Positions 21,815 through 35,100 of a stretch of DNA of 64,000 nucleotides are shown piece after piece. Made by a program: the position numbers and the translations under genes. How positions within the stretch are numbered: position 1 is the stretch's first letter; every line of letters starts with the position of its first letter. The DNA is from Tretioscincus oriximinensis (lineage: Eukaryota > Chordata > Lepidosauria > Squamata > Gymnophthalmidae), in contig JAJVDF010000663.1 in assembly GCA_022410635.1 (NCBI GenBank), positions 178,979-242,978 on the forward strand, written 5' to 3'. The notes beneath the pieces were generated by a model that saw nothing but the letters and a program-made list of their open reading frames with translations, did no database searches and had not been told where the DNA came from.

Positions 21815-22199
21815 AAGAAAACAAATTTTTGATGATTTTATTAAAATGTTTTCCTGAGAAATTTGTTTCAGACACACATCCTAATGTTGCACTAGGTATA
21901 AATTAAATAGAAAAATCTCCACATGTAAAAGGTTTTGTGTTCCATTGTCAGTAAATCACGGTTCTTCACATCAGTAGCTAAAAGTTGAGAGATAGAGAGA
22001 CATATGCCAACAGATAAGTACTGAAATTCAGGATAAACAGTACTGCTGCANAAATGGATGCTTAAATTAAGTCAGTTTCCTGTTCATTTGGTCCAGTGAT
22101 TGCAATTATTGTCTTGGCATGCTCAAATTTTGTACTGAGCTCAGGAAGGTGGTTTTTATATCCTTCAAGTTCTTCAGAGGTTCAAGTTCTTCATTTAAT
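21815..22199 (-). other. ERGIC3: ERGIC3 3' UTR with AATAAA signal
   Basis: After the stop, the minus strand runs about 360 bases to AATAAA at 21842-21837, followed by a T-rich stretch. The UTR end is an estimate from this signal. Confidence 0.6.
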
Positions 22200-22279
22200 C
22201 TATGTTGTTTTCCCAAGTTCTATTTTCTTTTGAATGACGCGAGCTGAATGGTAGATCAAAGAGTCGATCAGTCCTGCCA
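22200..22279 (-). CDS. ERGIC3: ERGIC3 exon 13 and stop
   Basis: Acceptor TTTTCTAG; stop TAG at 22202-22200. Encodes (V)[19 protein letters not shown] then ELGKTT, the end of the membrane helix and the cytosolic tail. Confidence 0.95.
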
Positions 22280-23051
22280 CTAGAAAAGGAAGAAAAAATT
22301 AATGTAGATTTTACAAATGAAAATAAAAATAACACGTACAAATAATAGTGTATAATCTAGCAAAAAAGAAGAAAACGGCTTGTATGTTTTCCTAAGGAGA
22401 AACCAGAGAACCAGTTTGGTGTAGTGGTTAGAGTGCTGGACTCTTATCTGGTACTCTCTCAATTAAATTCCACACACCTCCACAAAGCCAGCTGGGTGAT
22501 CTTGGGCCAATCAGTTCTTTGGAACCCTCTCAGCCCTGAATACTTCACAGGGCGTCTGTTGTGGAGAAAGCAACAAAAGCTATGTATGCCACCTTGAGAC
22601 CTTCAGGTATAGGTCAGGNTATAAATAAATAAATAGTTCATCAAAAACAAGAAACTCTGAGACAAACATGTTGTAAAACTATATTGTAAAAACTACACTG
22701 CTCAGAACAAAGGTATTTAAAATGTCTTAAGATGTACAAGGGAGTCCTTCCTGATTAAACCTTTAACTTGTTAAAGTTCCTATCCATAATAGGACCTTCT
22801 TAATGCTGGCCCCAAACTATAATCTCTCTCCTGCGGTGGCCTTTTTATATATTCTGAACAACCATCAAGCCTTTGGCTACAGAGATACCTTCTTCCTGCT
22901 TTTATGTATTGTTATTAAGTAATAAGTATTATGTTTTAAGTGTATTCATTTTACAGTATATTTAGTTTTACAGCTGTTCTGAGGCCTTCAGGTATGAGAG
23001 AATAAAAATGCATACAAATAAATAAATGTGTCCCTATGGTACTGTTATACT

Positions 23052-23134
<83 letters not shown>

Positions 23135-26100
23135 TGTAGTAGTAGTTGTAGTGGTATTAGTGGTATTAGTTGTGGTAATATGTACACATAGGGACACATT
23201 ATTAAATAAAATTAAAATAATTGTAATTATTTAAATTGTACTGTTAAAGCATCTGACTGTTCTTTCTAGGAACATTTACAAGCTAAACGTTATATAAAGA
23301 ACACCTCTTGTGTTTTCAAAAATTCTAGTTTCATACCTGTAAATACTCCTCCAATAATTGCACAAACGCCTGTGAGAAAATGTGTAAAGGACCTACAAAA
23401 AAGAGGAAATGTTCCACTTAGCTTATTATCATACATGTAATCTCCCCCAACTTGTAATCTCCCCCCACTTGGCATTATACCCAATGAAACTTTGGTACGT
23501 TGTTTGGCAGGTATCATACTTATTTTAAATGAAAGTGTTCAAACAATTCTACAACAAATCCACTGTAGCTATACAATGCAAAATAAGCATACAAAGCATA
23601 TTCTTACAGTTAGGTTATAAAATAAACACAATTTTAGTCAAAGGAAGGTGCTTGAAATTTGCTTCACATGTTTTCGAAAAAAGCCTCTCACCTGTGTTTT
23701 TCTGTTAATTTTACCATCATTGGTGAAAGTTCATAAAGCACAAATACACCAGGTAAGCCCTGATCTCCAATTAATCCATTTGCAATTTTTTCATGTCGTG
23801 TAACTGAAAACTGATTAGTCCTCACTACCTAGAAAAACATAAGCATAAGAAACAGTTTGACCAAGATGCAAAAGCCAGAAAGAAAGACAAAAGGCTGAGT
23901 TCTCACGAGGGGAAAAAACAAGAGCAAAAGCTGTGTGGCTTTGCACTGGGAGCAAACAGTTCTCCTAAAAACCAGGGACTCTGCTTTCACGAGTGGGAGC
24001 TTAAAAAGCGGGGCCAAATCAGGGCTGGGAACAAAAGTGGGGCTGGATGAAGAGGGGGGCATGCTGCCCTGAAAGAGGGGGGCATGGGGTGCTGGAAGAG
24101 AAGCAGGATGCAGGAAGAGAACACTCTCTCTGGACTGATGGAAGAACAGGGAGTGGGGTACTGGAAGAGGAGCGGGGTGAGGCAGAGGAGCTGGACACTG
24201 GAAGAGGTCAATTCTAAGACCAATTCTAAGGATGGGGTGGAATTGTATTCAGTTCACTGGTGCCAAACCCGCTTTTTTCACCACTATGAGAACTTGACCA
24301 AAGCAAGATAACGTAAAAATTTAAAGGGCACATAGGAGAAGTGTAAATTAAAATAAATCTCTATGCATGTAATGTTTTAAATACTATGCAGGACCCACTA
24401 GTAAGGAGACACACAAAATTACTTCCTCCAAACTGTTACTTCAGATCAAAATCTTTTTGACCTTCCAAACAGAGTTTTGCCCTTCTACTCCCTAGTCATT
24501 TCTACTTATTACAATTCCTGATTATATTGCAATATTTCAGAAAGTATTTTTTTTCTTTTAAAATAGAAAACTACAACTTTTGAAGATTAAATCAACAATG
24601 CTTACCTCACCATCGACCTTCATATATACTGTAGGAACCACTTTGACAAAGTACTGAAACATCATGGATGCTAAGTGTCAAAAGATAGTGTTATTAGAAG
24701 ACCACAATAGACTACTGNGATAGGAATAACGGTGTATCTGATAAAATCCCAGGATAGAAGTTTACACCTTTAATAAATGTAGAATGGATTTTCACCAGAT
24801 GCAGTGTCTAATGCCTGCAGCACATGAGGGAGATATCACTTTTTCACACCCATAAAGGTGTAAATACCTATCCTGTATTTTGTCTGGTAACCACAGTTAT
24901 AATTATTTCAAAGAGTCTTAAAATTTCTCTTGGTACCAAAAGAGAAGTTAGGCATACTGGGCATAAATTTTGGGGTTTCTGGACAAAATAATTATAATTA
25001 TTTCAAAATAAATTTCATATAACATTGATTAAAACTGAGATCAGAAAAAATGTAATCTTATTTGCAGACAATTATGAAGAGATGAGTAGAAGACACAAAC
25101 CATTATACATTATACAACAATAATTCTCAATACTTAAGATATTTTAAACATTTTTGCCTTCCCCCCTTCCTCCACCTTATTTATATACATTTTTTATCCT
25201 TACTGAGGACTACATTTGAAATACCAATCTTATTTTATTGTTTCACACCTTAGTTGTGCTCCTAAATAATTCTTAATTATCAACCTGATTTCCAGTAATA
25301 AGGATATCAAAGGGGATTTTTTAGCAAGTAACCTGGAACTTTGGGAGCAAGTAACCTGGAACTATACTGAGAATGCCACCTTTATATGGTGTTCCAAACA
25401 CAGTGCTAAAACAATTATGATTTTTTTCCTTATGTCTAGCGATACACATTATCATAATTCGAATAGATAATATCATGCTGAAAGAGTATCTCCCGCATGC
25501 AACCCTGAATAGAATGATTAATATGGCAAGTACCTTGGTGTGCAGTGACAACTGTTCCATCAAGTGGGTTCACAATGCCAGGATAAGCACTCCCAAACGA
25601 AAGGTGCTTGATAAAGTGTGTCATATTTATCTGAAACACAAAAACACAGTATCTTTAGCAACTGGAAAAATCAAAAACTTTTCTGCTTAACAGAAACAGG
25701 TCTCAATATGTTTTCAATTGAACCACATCACTAATTTATTACGGTATTTCTTCTAGCACTAAATTAGCACTTTTGCTATTTTTAAGCAACGGAAACAAAG
25801 CCAATTGATTCCTTTCTTCTCTTAAATGCACTAATCGAAGTCAAAACTATTTTACTAACACATTTCCTCTGTAATTTTGCATGTTTTCCTCTTGGGTGGC
25901 AGTAATTACCCTAAGACAGTGACTTGCTTATGTGAACAATACACAGGGTGAGTATTATAACCATATGTATTTCTATGGCATATAGCTTGACTAATGTGCT
26001 CATCTAGTCAAAGAACTAATTTTAATTTTAATTCTATTATTTTCCCCTTCTAGTATCGTCTCCCATGTTTCAGATGCCATGCTAATATGCATCAATTATT

Positions 26101-29100
26101 TAATTATCTGCCTATTTTTTTAAAAATACGTTATCATATCCACTAGATACTTACATTATCAAGTCCAAAACTCTGTAGATCATGAACTGCAAGAGAACAA
26201 AATGCTTACTAATTTTAAGTAGTCATCTTTTAAGCAGCAATATGCATTATTGAAAAAGCAAAAACTATTTTTTAACATCTAGTATGGGGGGAGATTTTGT
26301 TAGGTCATGTGTTTTAATGGAAGGCATCTTTTTAATGTGCTTAGAATATGCATTTAAGGTACACCTCTTTACCGCTGCATCAAAACCTGTCATTTTAGTT
26401 TAGAATATTGTGTCCAAAATGACATGATTTAATAAATATTCATTTCTAAATACATTTAAGAAATGTTAAGCTTTCTGAAAATATACTATTTTGAAATAGC
26501 ATTTTAAAAATGAACTAACAGCTCCTTTCAGAAATCTTACTGAGGTCAATACTGTNTCAAAATGGAGTAGGAATATTTCCTTCTTTTAAAATGTAACTTG
26601 ATATTCATATAGCTTTTAATTTGAAAAGCCAGATAGTTGATCCAAGTAACATAGCAGTAAGTGTCAGATCCAACTGGGAGCAAAACTAGCAACATTTTGA
26701 GAATTTAAAACCAAATATTGGCTGTTCCACTCTCAGCGTTTAAATAATCAAAATCTGTGTTGCACANAATTCACTAGCGCACCCATGTTTTTTGGTGCAT
26801 AGCCCGTAGTGGGAGATCTTANCAATCTAAAGAAAGTAATCCCATTATATATTCAATATATTCAAATCTGCAACATTAGCTTGCACTTTGTTATAACCCA
26901 GGAAATATGACTAATTTGCTTTTCTAGCAGGGAGTTTTCTAGCACTTTAGATACTAACAATAAAAAGGCTGGCAACATAAGCTTTCGTAGGCAAATCTAC
27001 TTCTTCAAAAACAGCTAAGTGGCAGAAACTAATCCTCTGTTTTTCGCACTTGGAGTTCATCACTTTATCACATTTGCATGTGCTTTGTCATCTCCCATAT
27101 ACAGTTTCCTATAAATACTGTCCCTAACATTAGTCCCTCAGCATCTGAAGAAATAGACGTGTCTACAAAAGCTTATGCCATCTACTTTTCTACAGTTAGT
27201 CTCTAACTGCTACTAGCCCCTTTGCTATAAATTTGATATATAACTAGTATTATCACCTATTGTTTTGGGGGAACATAAGTGAGTCATGGTATGTTTTTTT
27301 TAGTTTTTCTCAGCATACAGGGGATGTACTGAAAATAAAGCAAAGTAGGCAAAATACTTTTATAAACATATCTCTTCAACCTGACTTTTAAAAAAATAGT
27401 TCTTCCTTCTCTACATTTTAGATATTGTAATTTTAAATAATGTTGTTTTGAGACCTTTGGGTTCAGCATGGTATAGAAATGCAGATAAACAAACAACAGT
27501 CTACATCGCAAGTGATGTATTTGTGTCTCTCTAAACCCAACTTCCGAACCCTCTTTGAAAAATTCAGGAGTGCACTGTTGTACCTACTTCTTCACAGCTA
27601 GTTTCATCACAACAATGCATGACTACATGCAACAAATCAGGCAACTGGCAGATCAATGTCCTCCATTCACTGGACAGCTTGAATTTGGTACCCTCTGATT
27701 TCCACCTGTTTGGTCCAATGAAGAACATTCTTTGGGAACAGAGTACATTTTGTTGAAAAAAGCTGTGTTCTGTGCCTTCTATCGCACATCTATTGTTGAT
27801 GTTTTGGAACGTTAAAATTTGGAATTTTAAACAAAATTACACTTAAAAAGAGAAATTTTCTATCTGCAGTTCCTTGATCAGAAACATGCTGCATCTAATG
27901 ATATGCTGCTCCTGACAAATCTTTAAGAAGCATGTACTTTTGATGCCAGAAATTCATTAGTTTTTATGGATAGGAAAGAATTAGTAAGAAAAGTCAGCAA
28001 CACTTACTCTCAACAGCATGAACTGCAAAAACGAGTAGGGTTAAGAAAAGAAAGAAAGATAGATTCAGAGCGCCACAATAAAAATCAAATTGCAAAACAA
28101 TGGCAGTATTTAAAATTAGTGTTTCTTTTAGGAGGTACCGGTCACTTCTCTTACAAGCTCCAAGGATTAAAGCAATTTATTAATGTCTACAGAAAGATAT
28201 TGTATTGCATGTAAATATCCACACAGAAAGTTGGCTTAAAAATCAAATTGAGGATTGTGTTGCCTTGCACAGATACATCAGTGACAGTTTTCATAATTCC
28301 TGCAGGGGTTCACAACAGGNCCTATAATGACTTACATGGAGTATTAATAGCAGAATTAAGTTAGTAAAAACACTGAACTATGGAATGCAAAACTCTAAGG
28401 CGTGTTACTCGCTTTTGAAAGAAAGGTTAGAGGAACGAACAACACAATGAACTGGCATCAGTTGTTAATTTTAGCTTTATTTCACTCCCTTTTCATTTTT
28501 TGCCCAGCTAGGGTTTTCTGCAGAGTGGAACAATTTGTATTTTCACGAGTCAATGACCAAGTTGGATCTTCACACTTACGGCAATGGAAGTCTACCAAGC
28601 ATTTTTCCCCCTATGAACATAATGAGCATAACGGTCTGTTCTAACATCAGGGATAAAGAAGAAATCTAAACTCTAGTATCTAGCATACATATTGAAGCAT
28701 CTCTCCAGAATATTATACTTAACTGCAACTATAAACAATCAAGATGTTGTAAGGGTGAATACATGAAGTGCAGTTGACTTCAGTTTGGAGTTCATGNAAA
28801 TTTGGACTTCATACCAAGGAGTGAAAAGCTCATTAATGTAGCACACAGAAGGGAATCAAACTGCTTGTACTAGTTTCTGTAATATTTTTAAAAGTTTTTT
28901 TAAAATTTTGAAAGCACATTTGGTTGTAACTCNTTATTCTGTGGATAAGCAATACACATTATTCACATAAAAATTCAAATTGTATAGAATTTCTATTAAA
29001 AATTAGTAAAAATATTATATATCAGNATTACCGGAGGTAGTTATAACCTAATGAAAAAACTTTAGGCATGAGGTTTCATTCAGCTAACCTTTGCCATGCA

Positions 29101-32100
29101 TCTAGGCTTGGAATGGCCTATCCTTGTATTTTGAAGAGGCTTGAGTGTTGTGCAAAATCAAAGGTATTTGCGGAAGCAGAAAGGATGTGCAAAAATCAAG
29201 AAACACTTCCCAATATTCAGGAATGGGGAATACAAACACTNTGAAAAATATAAACAAACTGCAACTCAAAAATACCCAAGTTCTAATGAATGAGGCCCTG
29301 TACACTATCCCCTCTGCAAACACAATGTCTGAAACGTACAATTTTACAACTATGAAATACAAAGGGCTAGTTTATATTTAATATCCGAACTCTGTAGCTA
29401 GATGATATAATCCTTTTGAGTCACCAGCAAGAAGCCATCACAGTTGGCTGCAGGAGGTCACAGAGGGAAAGTAATGTTATTCCACCAGCCATGTAAAGAA
29501 ACTGCTTCTGACAAGTCTCCCCAACTCCATTATCCTTTGCTACATAGTGGGAGTGAAAAAGACCTTGACATTGATCACTTGGTGGCCTGCAAATGAGAAT
29601 GAAGCCTGTATTCCCCTTCCTAGCAGAAACTTTGCTGCTGAAACAGTTCCTGCCAGCTGAATGTGAGTGTTGTCAGGCTGCTGCTTCTGAAGGTGCAGAA
29701 CAAAGTTACACTAGGAATTATCTGTAATGCCAGGTACTAAAATCATTTTCAAGACCTCCCTTTTCTTGAGTATCATTTTTTAAAAAAATTAAATTTGGAG
29801 CACTCCTTTATTGCACACACACGCACACACAACAAACTCATCAATATGGACTAAATTAGACAGTGCTTTCAGTTAGGGTTTTTACCATGCTCTGCCCTGA
29901 GACCTTGGGTATAGAGTGGAACATATATGTCACTAAAGAAAGCTTGGTTATTGTTATCTTTCAACATCTGTGCTTACATTACTGCCCTGTTTATAAATAC
30001 ATTCAGGAAAACCTGCCTGCGGAACCATTAGTCTTCCCTGGCTAATAATGGTTTCTCACTTTGTTAAAATATAAACTGAAATACAAAAGGAGGAAGAAGG
30101 GAGGCCGAGAAGGGAAAGAGCTGGCGAGGGGATGGAGGGGGGACATTGAAAAGTCCATGATTTTGGGTGGGGAACTGCCATGGGCAGAGGGAAGAGTGTG
30201 TGGCCTACGTGGGGATATGGCTGGATAGCAGCAGTGTGGCCACAGTGAGGTGAAGATGTGGCCTCAGGGGGGAGAGAAGGCATGGCTCCCAACTGATGAT
30301 ACAAATATTAAAATGGCACCTGACCTTCCTCTAAAAAGTGATTCTCAAAGTATAGTTTATGACCTGCAAGGGGAGGGATATGTAAAAATCTGGAGGGTTG
30401 CAAAAGAATTCATCCCTTCCCCTGCCCCCCATTCTGAATCCTCCCTTAACGCTTCCCAATAGCAGCTACCACCTCTGTCAGAGCAGTTGACTGTGCTGTT
30501 GCCACCTTCCCTTTCTAACTTGGTTGCTTTTTTGTCATTATTTATTTATTTATTTATTTATACTTATACCCCGCCCTATACCCGAAGGTCTCAGGGCGGC
30601 AAAAACAGTAAAACATCAATACAAAAATTAAAAAAAGTATAAAACAATATTAAAAGTAGGGATAGAGATGGCATTTCTTCAGCCAAAGGCCAGGCAAAAG
30701 AGGTGCGTCTTCAAGGACCTTCTAAAAGAATACAACGATGATGATAGACGCACCTCGAGGGGGAGACTGTTCCAAAGACAAGGGGCAACCACTGAGAAGG
30801 CCCTACCCCGGGTTCCCACTCCACTGGCTGTTGAAAGGGGTGGTACAACCAGGAGGGCCTCTCCTGCAGATCTTAAGGCACAGGCAGGTTGGTATGGAAG
30901 AAGGCGTTCCTTTAGATATTTGGGGCCCANGTTATTTAGGGCCTTGTAAGTTAAAGTCAAAACCTTGAATTGGGCTCGGTAGCAAATGGGCAGCCAGTGC
31001 AGCTCTTTCAAGACCGGTGTGATGTGTGTCCGGCCAGCTGTCCCTGTCAGCAGTCTAGCGGCTGCATTCTGCACCAGCTGTAGCTTCCGAACCGTTTTCA
31101 AGGGCAGCCCCATATAGAGCGCATTACAATAGTCCAATCTGGAAGTTACCAGAGCATGGATTACTGTGGCTAGATCATCCCTGTTCAGAAGTGGCTGTAA
31201 CTGGCGAACCAGACGTAAATGGAAGTAGGCACTCCTGGCCACTGCCTCCACCTGATTTTCAAGTATCAGTGCAGAGTCCAGAAGCACCTCAAGATTTCGC
31301 ACCCGTCCCTTATAGGGTAATTCTACCCCACCAAGGACAGGGTGCCTCCCCACTTCACGAACCCGGGATGCTCCAACACACAGCACCTCCNTCTTGTCTG
31401 GATTCAGCTTCAATTTATTGGCCCCCATCCAGCCCATCACTGCCTCCAGGCACCTGTCAAGCACTTCAACCGCCTCTCCTGATTCAGATGGAACAGAGAG
31501 ATAGAGCTGAGTGTCATCTGCATATTGATGGCACTTTACTCCAAATCTCCTGATGACCTCTCCCAGCGGNTTCATATAGATGTTGAACAGCATGGGGGGA
31601 GAGGATCGACCCCTGAGGAACCCCACAAGTGAGCTCCCAGGGTGTCGAGTAAGACTCCCCCACCAGCACTCTCTGGAAGCGGCCTTGGAGATAGGAACNG
31701 AACCACTGCAATGCAGTGCCACCAACTCCTAAACTCCTTAGTCTCTCCAGGAGGATACCATGGTCAATGGTATCAAAAGCCGCTGAGAGATCCAGGAGAA
31801 CCAACAGGGTCGCATTGCCCCCATCCCTCTCNCGGNGTAGGTCATCAGCCAGGGCNACCAAGGCAGTTTCCGTGCCATGACTAGGCCTGAAGCCAGATTG
31901 AAATGGGTCTAGATAATCCGNTTCTTCCAAGCATGCCTGCAGCTGAACAGCCACAGCCCTCTCCAGTACCTTGCCCAGGAAGGGTATGTTGGCCACCGGG
32001 CGGTAGTTGTTTAACTCTTCTGGGTCCAGGGAAGGCTTCTTAAGGAGAGGGCGCACCACCGCCTCCTTAAGAGCCAGCGGGACCACCACATCCCTCAAGG

Positions 32101-35100
32101 AAGCATTCACCACTCCCTGGACCCAGATGAAGTCACAAGCTAGGGAAGCAGCATGTATGCAGGACTGGGGATGGTATCGACTGATTTAGTATAATTCATT
32201 TCAAATTCAGTTTTAAAGCATTCTGAAGCTATTTATACTGCATTATATTAAATACTACACACAAAATATTGATACTTTGTTTCATAAGTTACTCTAGCAG
32301 GCACGGATGAACAATGTAATTAAAAAGTAATTTAGCAAATTCTCTAAAAGAAATCAACATGAGCTGCGTTTGCATTGATAAGGAATATCCATGCCTACTA
32401 TGCTACAATATATCAGCCTTCTTATATTAAAATAGCAATACAATCATATTCAGTAGAGCTTCTTAAATGTTTCATTATTTGAGTTCATTTTCACCCAGTA
32501 AAATAGTGATACGTTTCCATAAAATGTATCATAAAATTATCAATAAAAAGGAGACATTAAAAAAATGAATTCAGAAATGAGACACATTACCGTGAACATG
32601 AGACTGCTGGAAACTTTTTCCTGGAGCAAAATGGAAATTTCCAGCTACCTGTAAAAATGACTATATTTAATTGAACTATCCACCCATCCGCATTAAAATT
32701 AAATTTTTAAAAAATGTGTCTTGNTGTTAAAACACAAAACTCCTCAAGGTACTGCAATATATTTTCATCAAAATGAGGCAGTGTGAGTAGAATCATAGAG
32801 TTGGAAAGGACCTCCAGGGCCACTGGGTCCAACCTCCTGCTCAATGCAAGATTCATTAAACCATCCCATACAGTCAATCTGCAATCCTATAGAAATCCAG
32901 AGACAGAATAACTAAACTGAAATAACAACAAAATGGAAATTATATGAATGTTTCCAAATTTCCCTTATTACTTAGCCATCTTCTTTCATATAATCACAGA
33001 AAGATGAAAAAATAACTCCACTCACTTTATTGACCTCTAGAAATCCATATACTTTGCAACCTTCATTCTTCTGTTCTTGCATTTTCTGGCTAAAACCTTC
33101 TCTCTTGCACTGCTCTATGGTGTCTGGATTCTTGAAGGCCCAGCCTCGCCGCCGGTATGCCTCTCTCACATCATCACAACTATTACAGCACCTGTCACAA
33201 AATAAACTCATTTCATTAGATGAAAATAAACCTGGGTGACCAGGCATAGTTCTTTAGGTCTCTCAGCCCTGCCTACCCCATGGGGTGTCTGTTGTGGAGA
33301 AAGCAGTAAAAGCTATGTGCACTGTTAAAAATAAAAAATTGTTGTTGCTGTTGTTGTTGTTGTTGTTGTTACTACCAGGCATTTAGATATTACTACTACT
33401 GCTGCTGCTGCTATTACTACTATTATCAGGCGCTTAGGCTGTATCTGTGTATTTTCTGTTTCGTGAGTTGTTCTTAGGGTAAGGCAAGGGACTGCCTCCC
33501 TTTTTCCCAGTGTCCAGGCCTGGCGCAGATGGAGGAAAGTCTTGGGGGGCCTCGCGGAACCCTGGCAGGATGCCAAGCAGCTGAGATAGGAGGACACCCA
33601 TGGCCAATGTTGCAACTGTAACTGCCGAACTGAGCAACACCAAAGCCATAAAGCAGCGTGTGGCTACCTGGAAAAGTACAGGCTGCTCCCGCAGAATGGC
33701 AGGGGCGCCACCGCTCCATTCCTGGGTCTTCCCAGCCCACAAAGTTAGGTGCAACGATCATGTGCCCAGGCCTGGCGAGGTCCAAAATGGGGAAGGGAGG
33801 GAGGTAAGGGGAAGTTCCTCCTAGGCCTGATGAGGCCTGCATAATCAAAACCCACCCCCTATCAGGAACTGTACCAACATAAGAAAACAGAAGAAGTCCA
33901 TAGACCAGGAGCACCTTCTCTGCTCTGCTGCTTTGGTCAGCGCTTGAAGAAACCGAGCTGGGAAGGCGCATCAGCTGTGGACTTTTATCAAGGCTAACAT
34001 CCCTAGTGGTCTTTGGTTGGTAGTGCTTTGAGGGACACTACCCAAGATCATTCAACAGAGACCATCTGAGAATGAAGAAATCGGAAGTGAAGAAATCAGA
34101 TCAGCCAAGAAGGAGCCAATAAGAGGGAGTTATAGACTGGTCTACTCTTAAGTGAAATGAACAAAGGCCTCCACATGTTCTTTTGTTCCTCAGTATTTCT
34201 CCTTGACAGCCAGATGAGGCTCACAGGAAAATTCTAAATGCCAAAATGTTCAGCGAGTCTCAGACAATCTACAATTCTTTATTTCTGGTTTTCTTTTGCC
34301 CTATAGAAAAGTATGAATGCATAATTATTTTAGAGCAATCTCAGGGAATATTCAAGCTACTATTTTCTAGTCTGGGGCTCAGTGAGTGCATTCCTTTTAC
34401 CTTTTTTTAACTGTTCATATCTATCTGAGATCTACAAATATAGGACATGATAAAAATGCAGATATATCACAAATATAAGGGTTCCCACATGCCAACATAA
34501 CAAAAAGGGCAGAATAACAGAAACACCAGCAGCAACACTAATGTAAAGTAATTAGGAGTTTGTTACAATGAGGCAGCTTTGGTAACTTTCATCACCAAAG
34601 CAGATTCAGTATAGCAGACACTGCTCATTTAAAAGAGGTCTAGTGTGACATGCAGATTCAATGCAGATTTGATGCCAATAAAACAGTACCACAAAGGAAG
34701 AGCTATGAAGCACTATCGCACCTTCTAGTGGCCATGGAATGACAACGGGACAGACCCATGGTGAATTGCTTGTGAATGACCTCAGGGAATGACCAAGGAA
34801 AGCACAGTTTACCTGATGACCTCAGACTCCGCACCATAGCAGCTTTCACAGCGATCAGGATCCAGGGAATTTGGATCAAATACTACTTCTTCCTCTTTTC
34901 CCATTTCTGAAATAGAAACAGAAATAATGCTTTACCAGAAATAAAGAAATCTGGACCACACTTCATCTGGTATACCTCCATTTGACATAGTAAATATCTA
35001 GCCCTGTTATACAATACGACATTGTCACTTTGACTACCTTTAAATCAGATTCCACTAACTAAAACCCACTATTAGCATCTGGCCTGCAATACTGTTCCCA

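Noticed and set aside
30668..32189. Plus-strand frames over the L2
   Set aside because: Shadows of the minus-strand reverse transcriptase.
33474..33971. Minus-strand frame of 165 codons in ERGIC3 intron 5
   Set aside because: ERGIC3 phases close without it; the sequence has no domain and competing frames exist.
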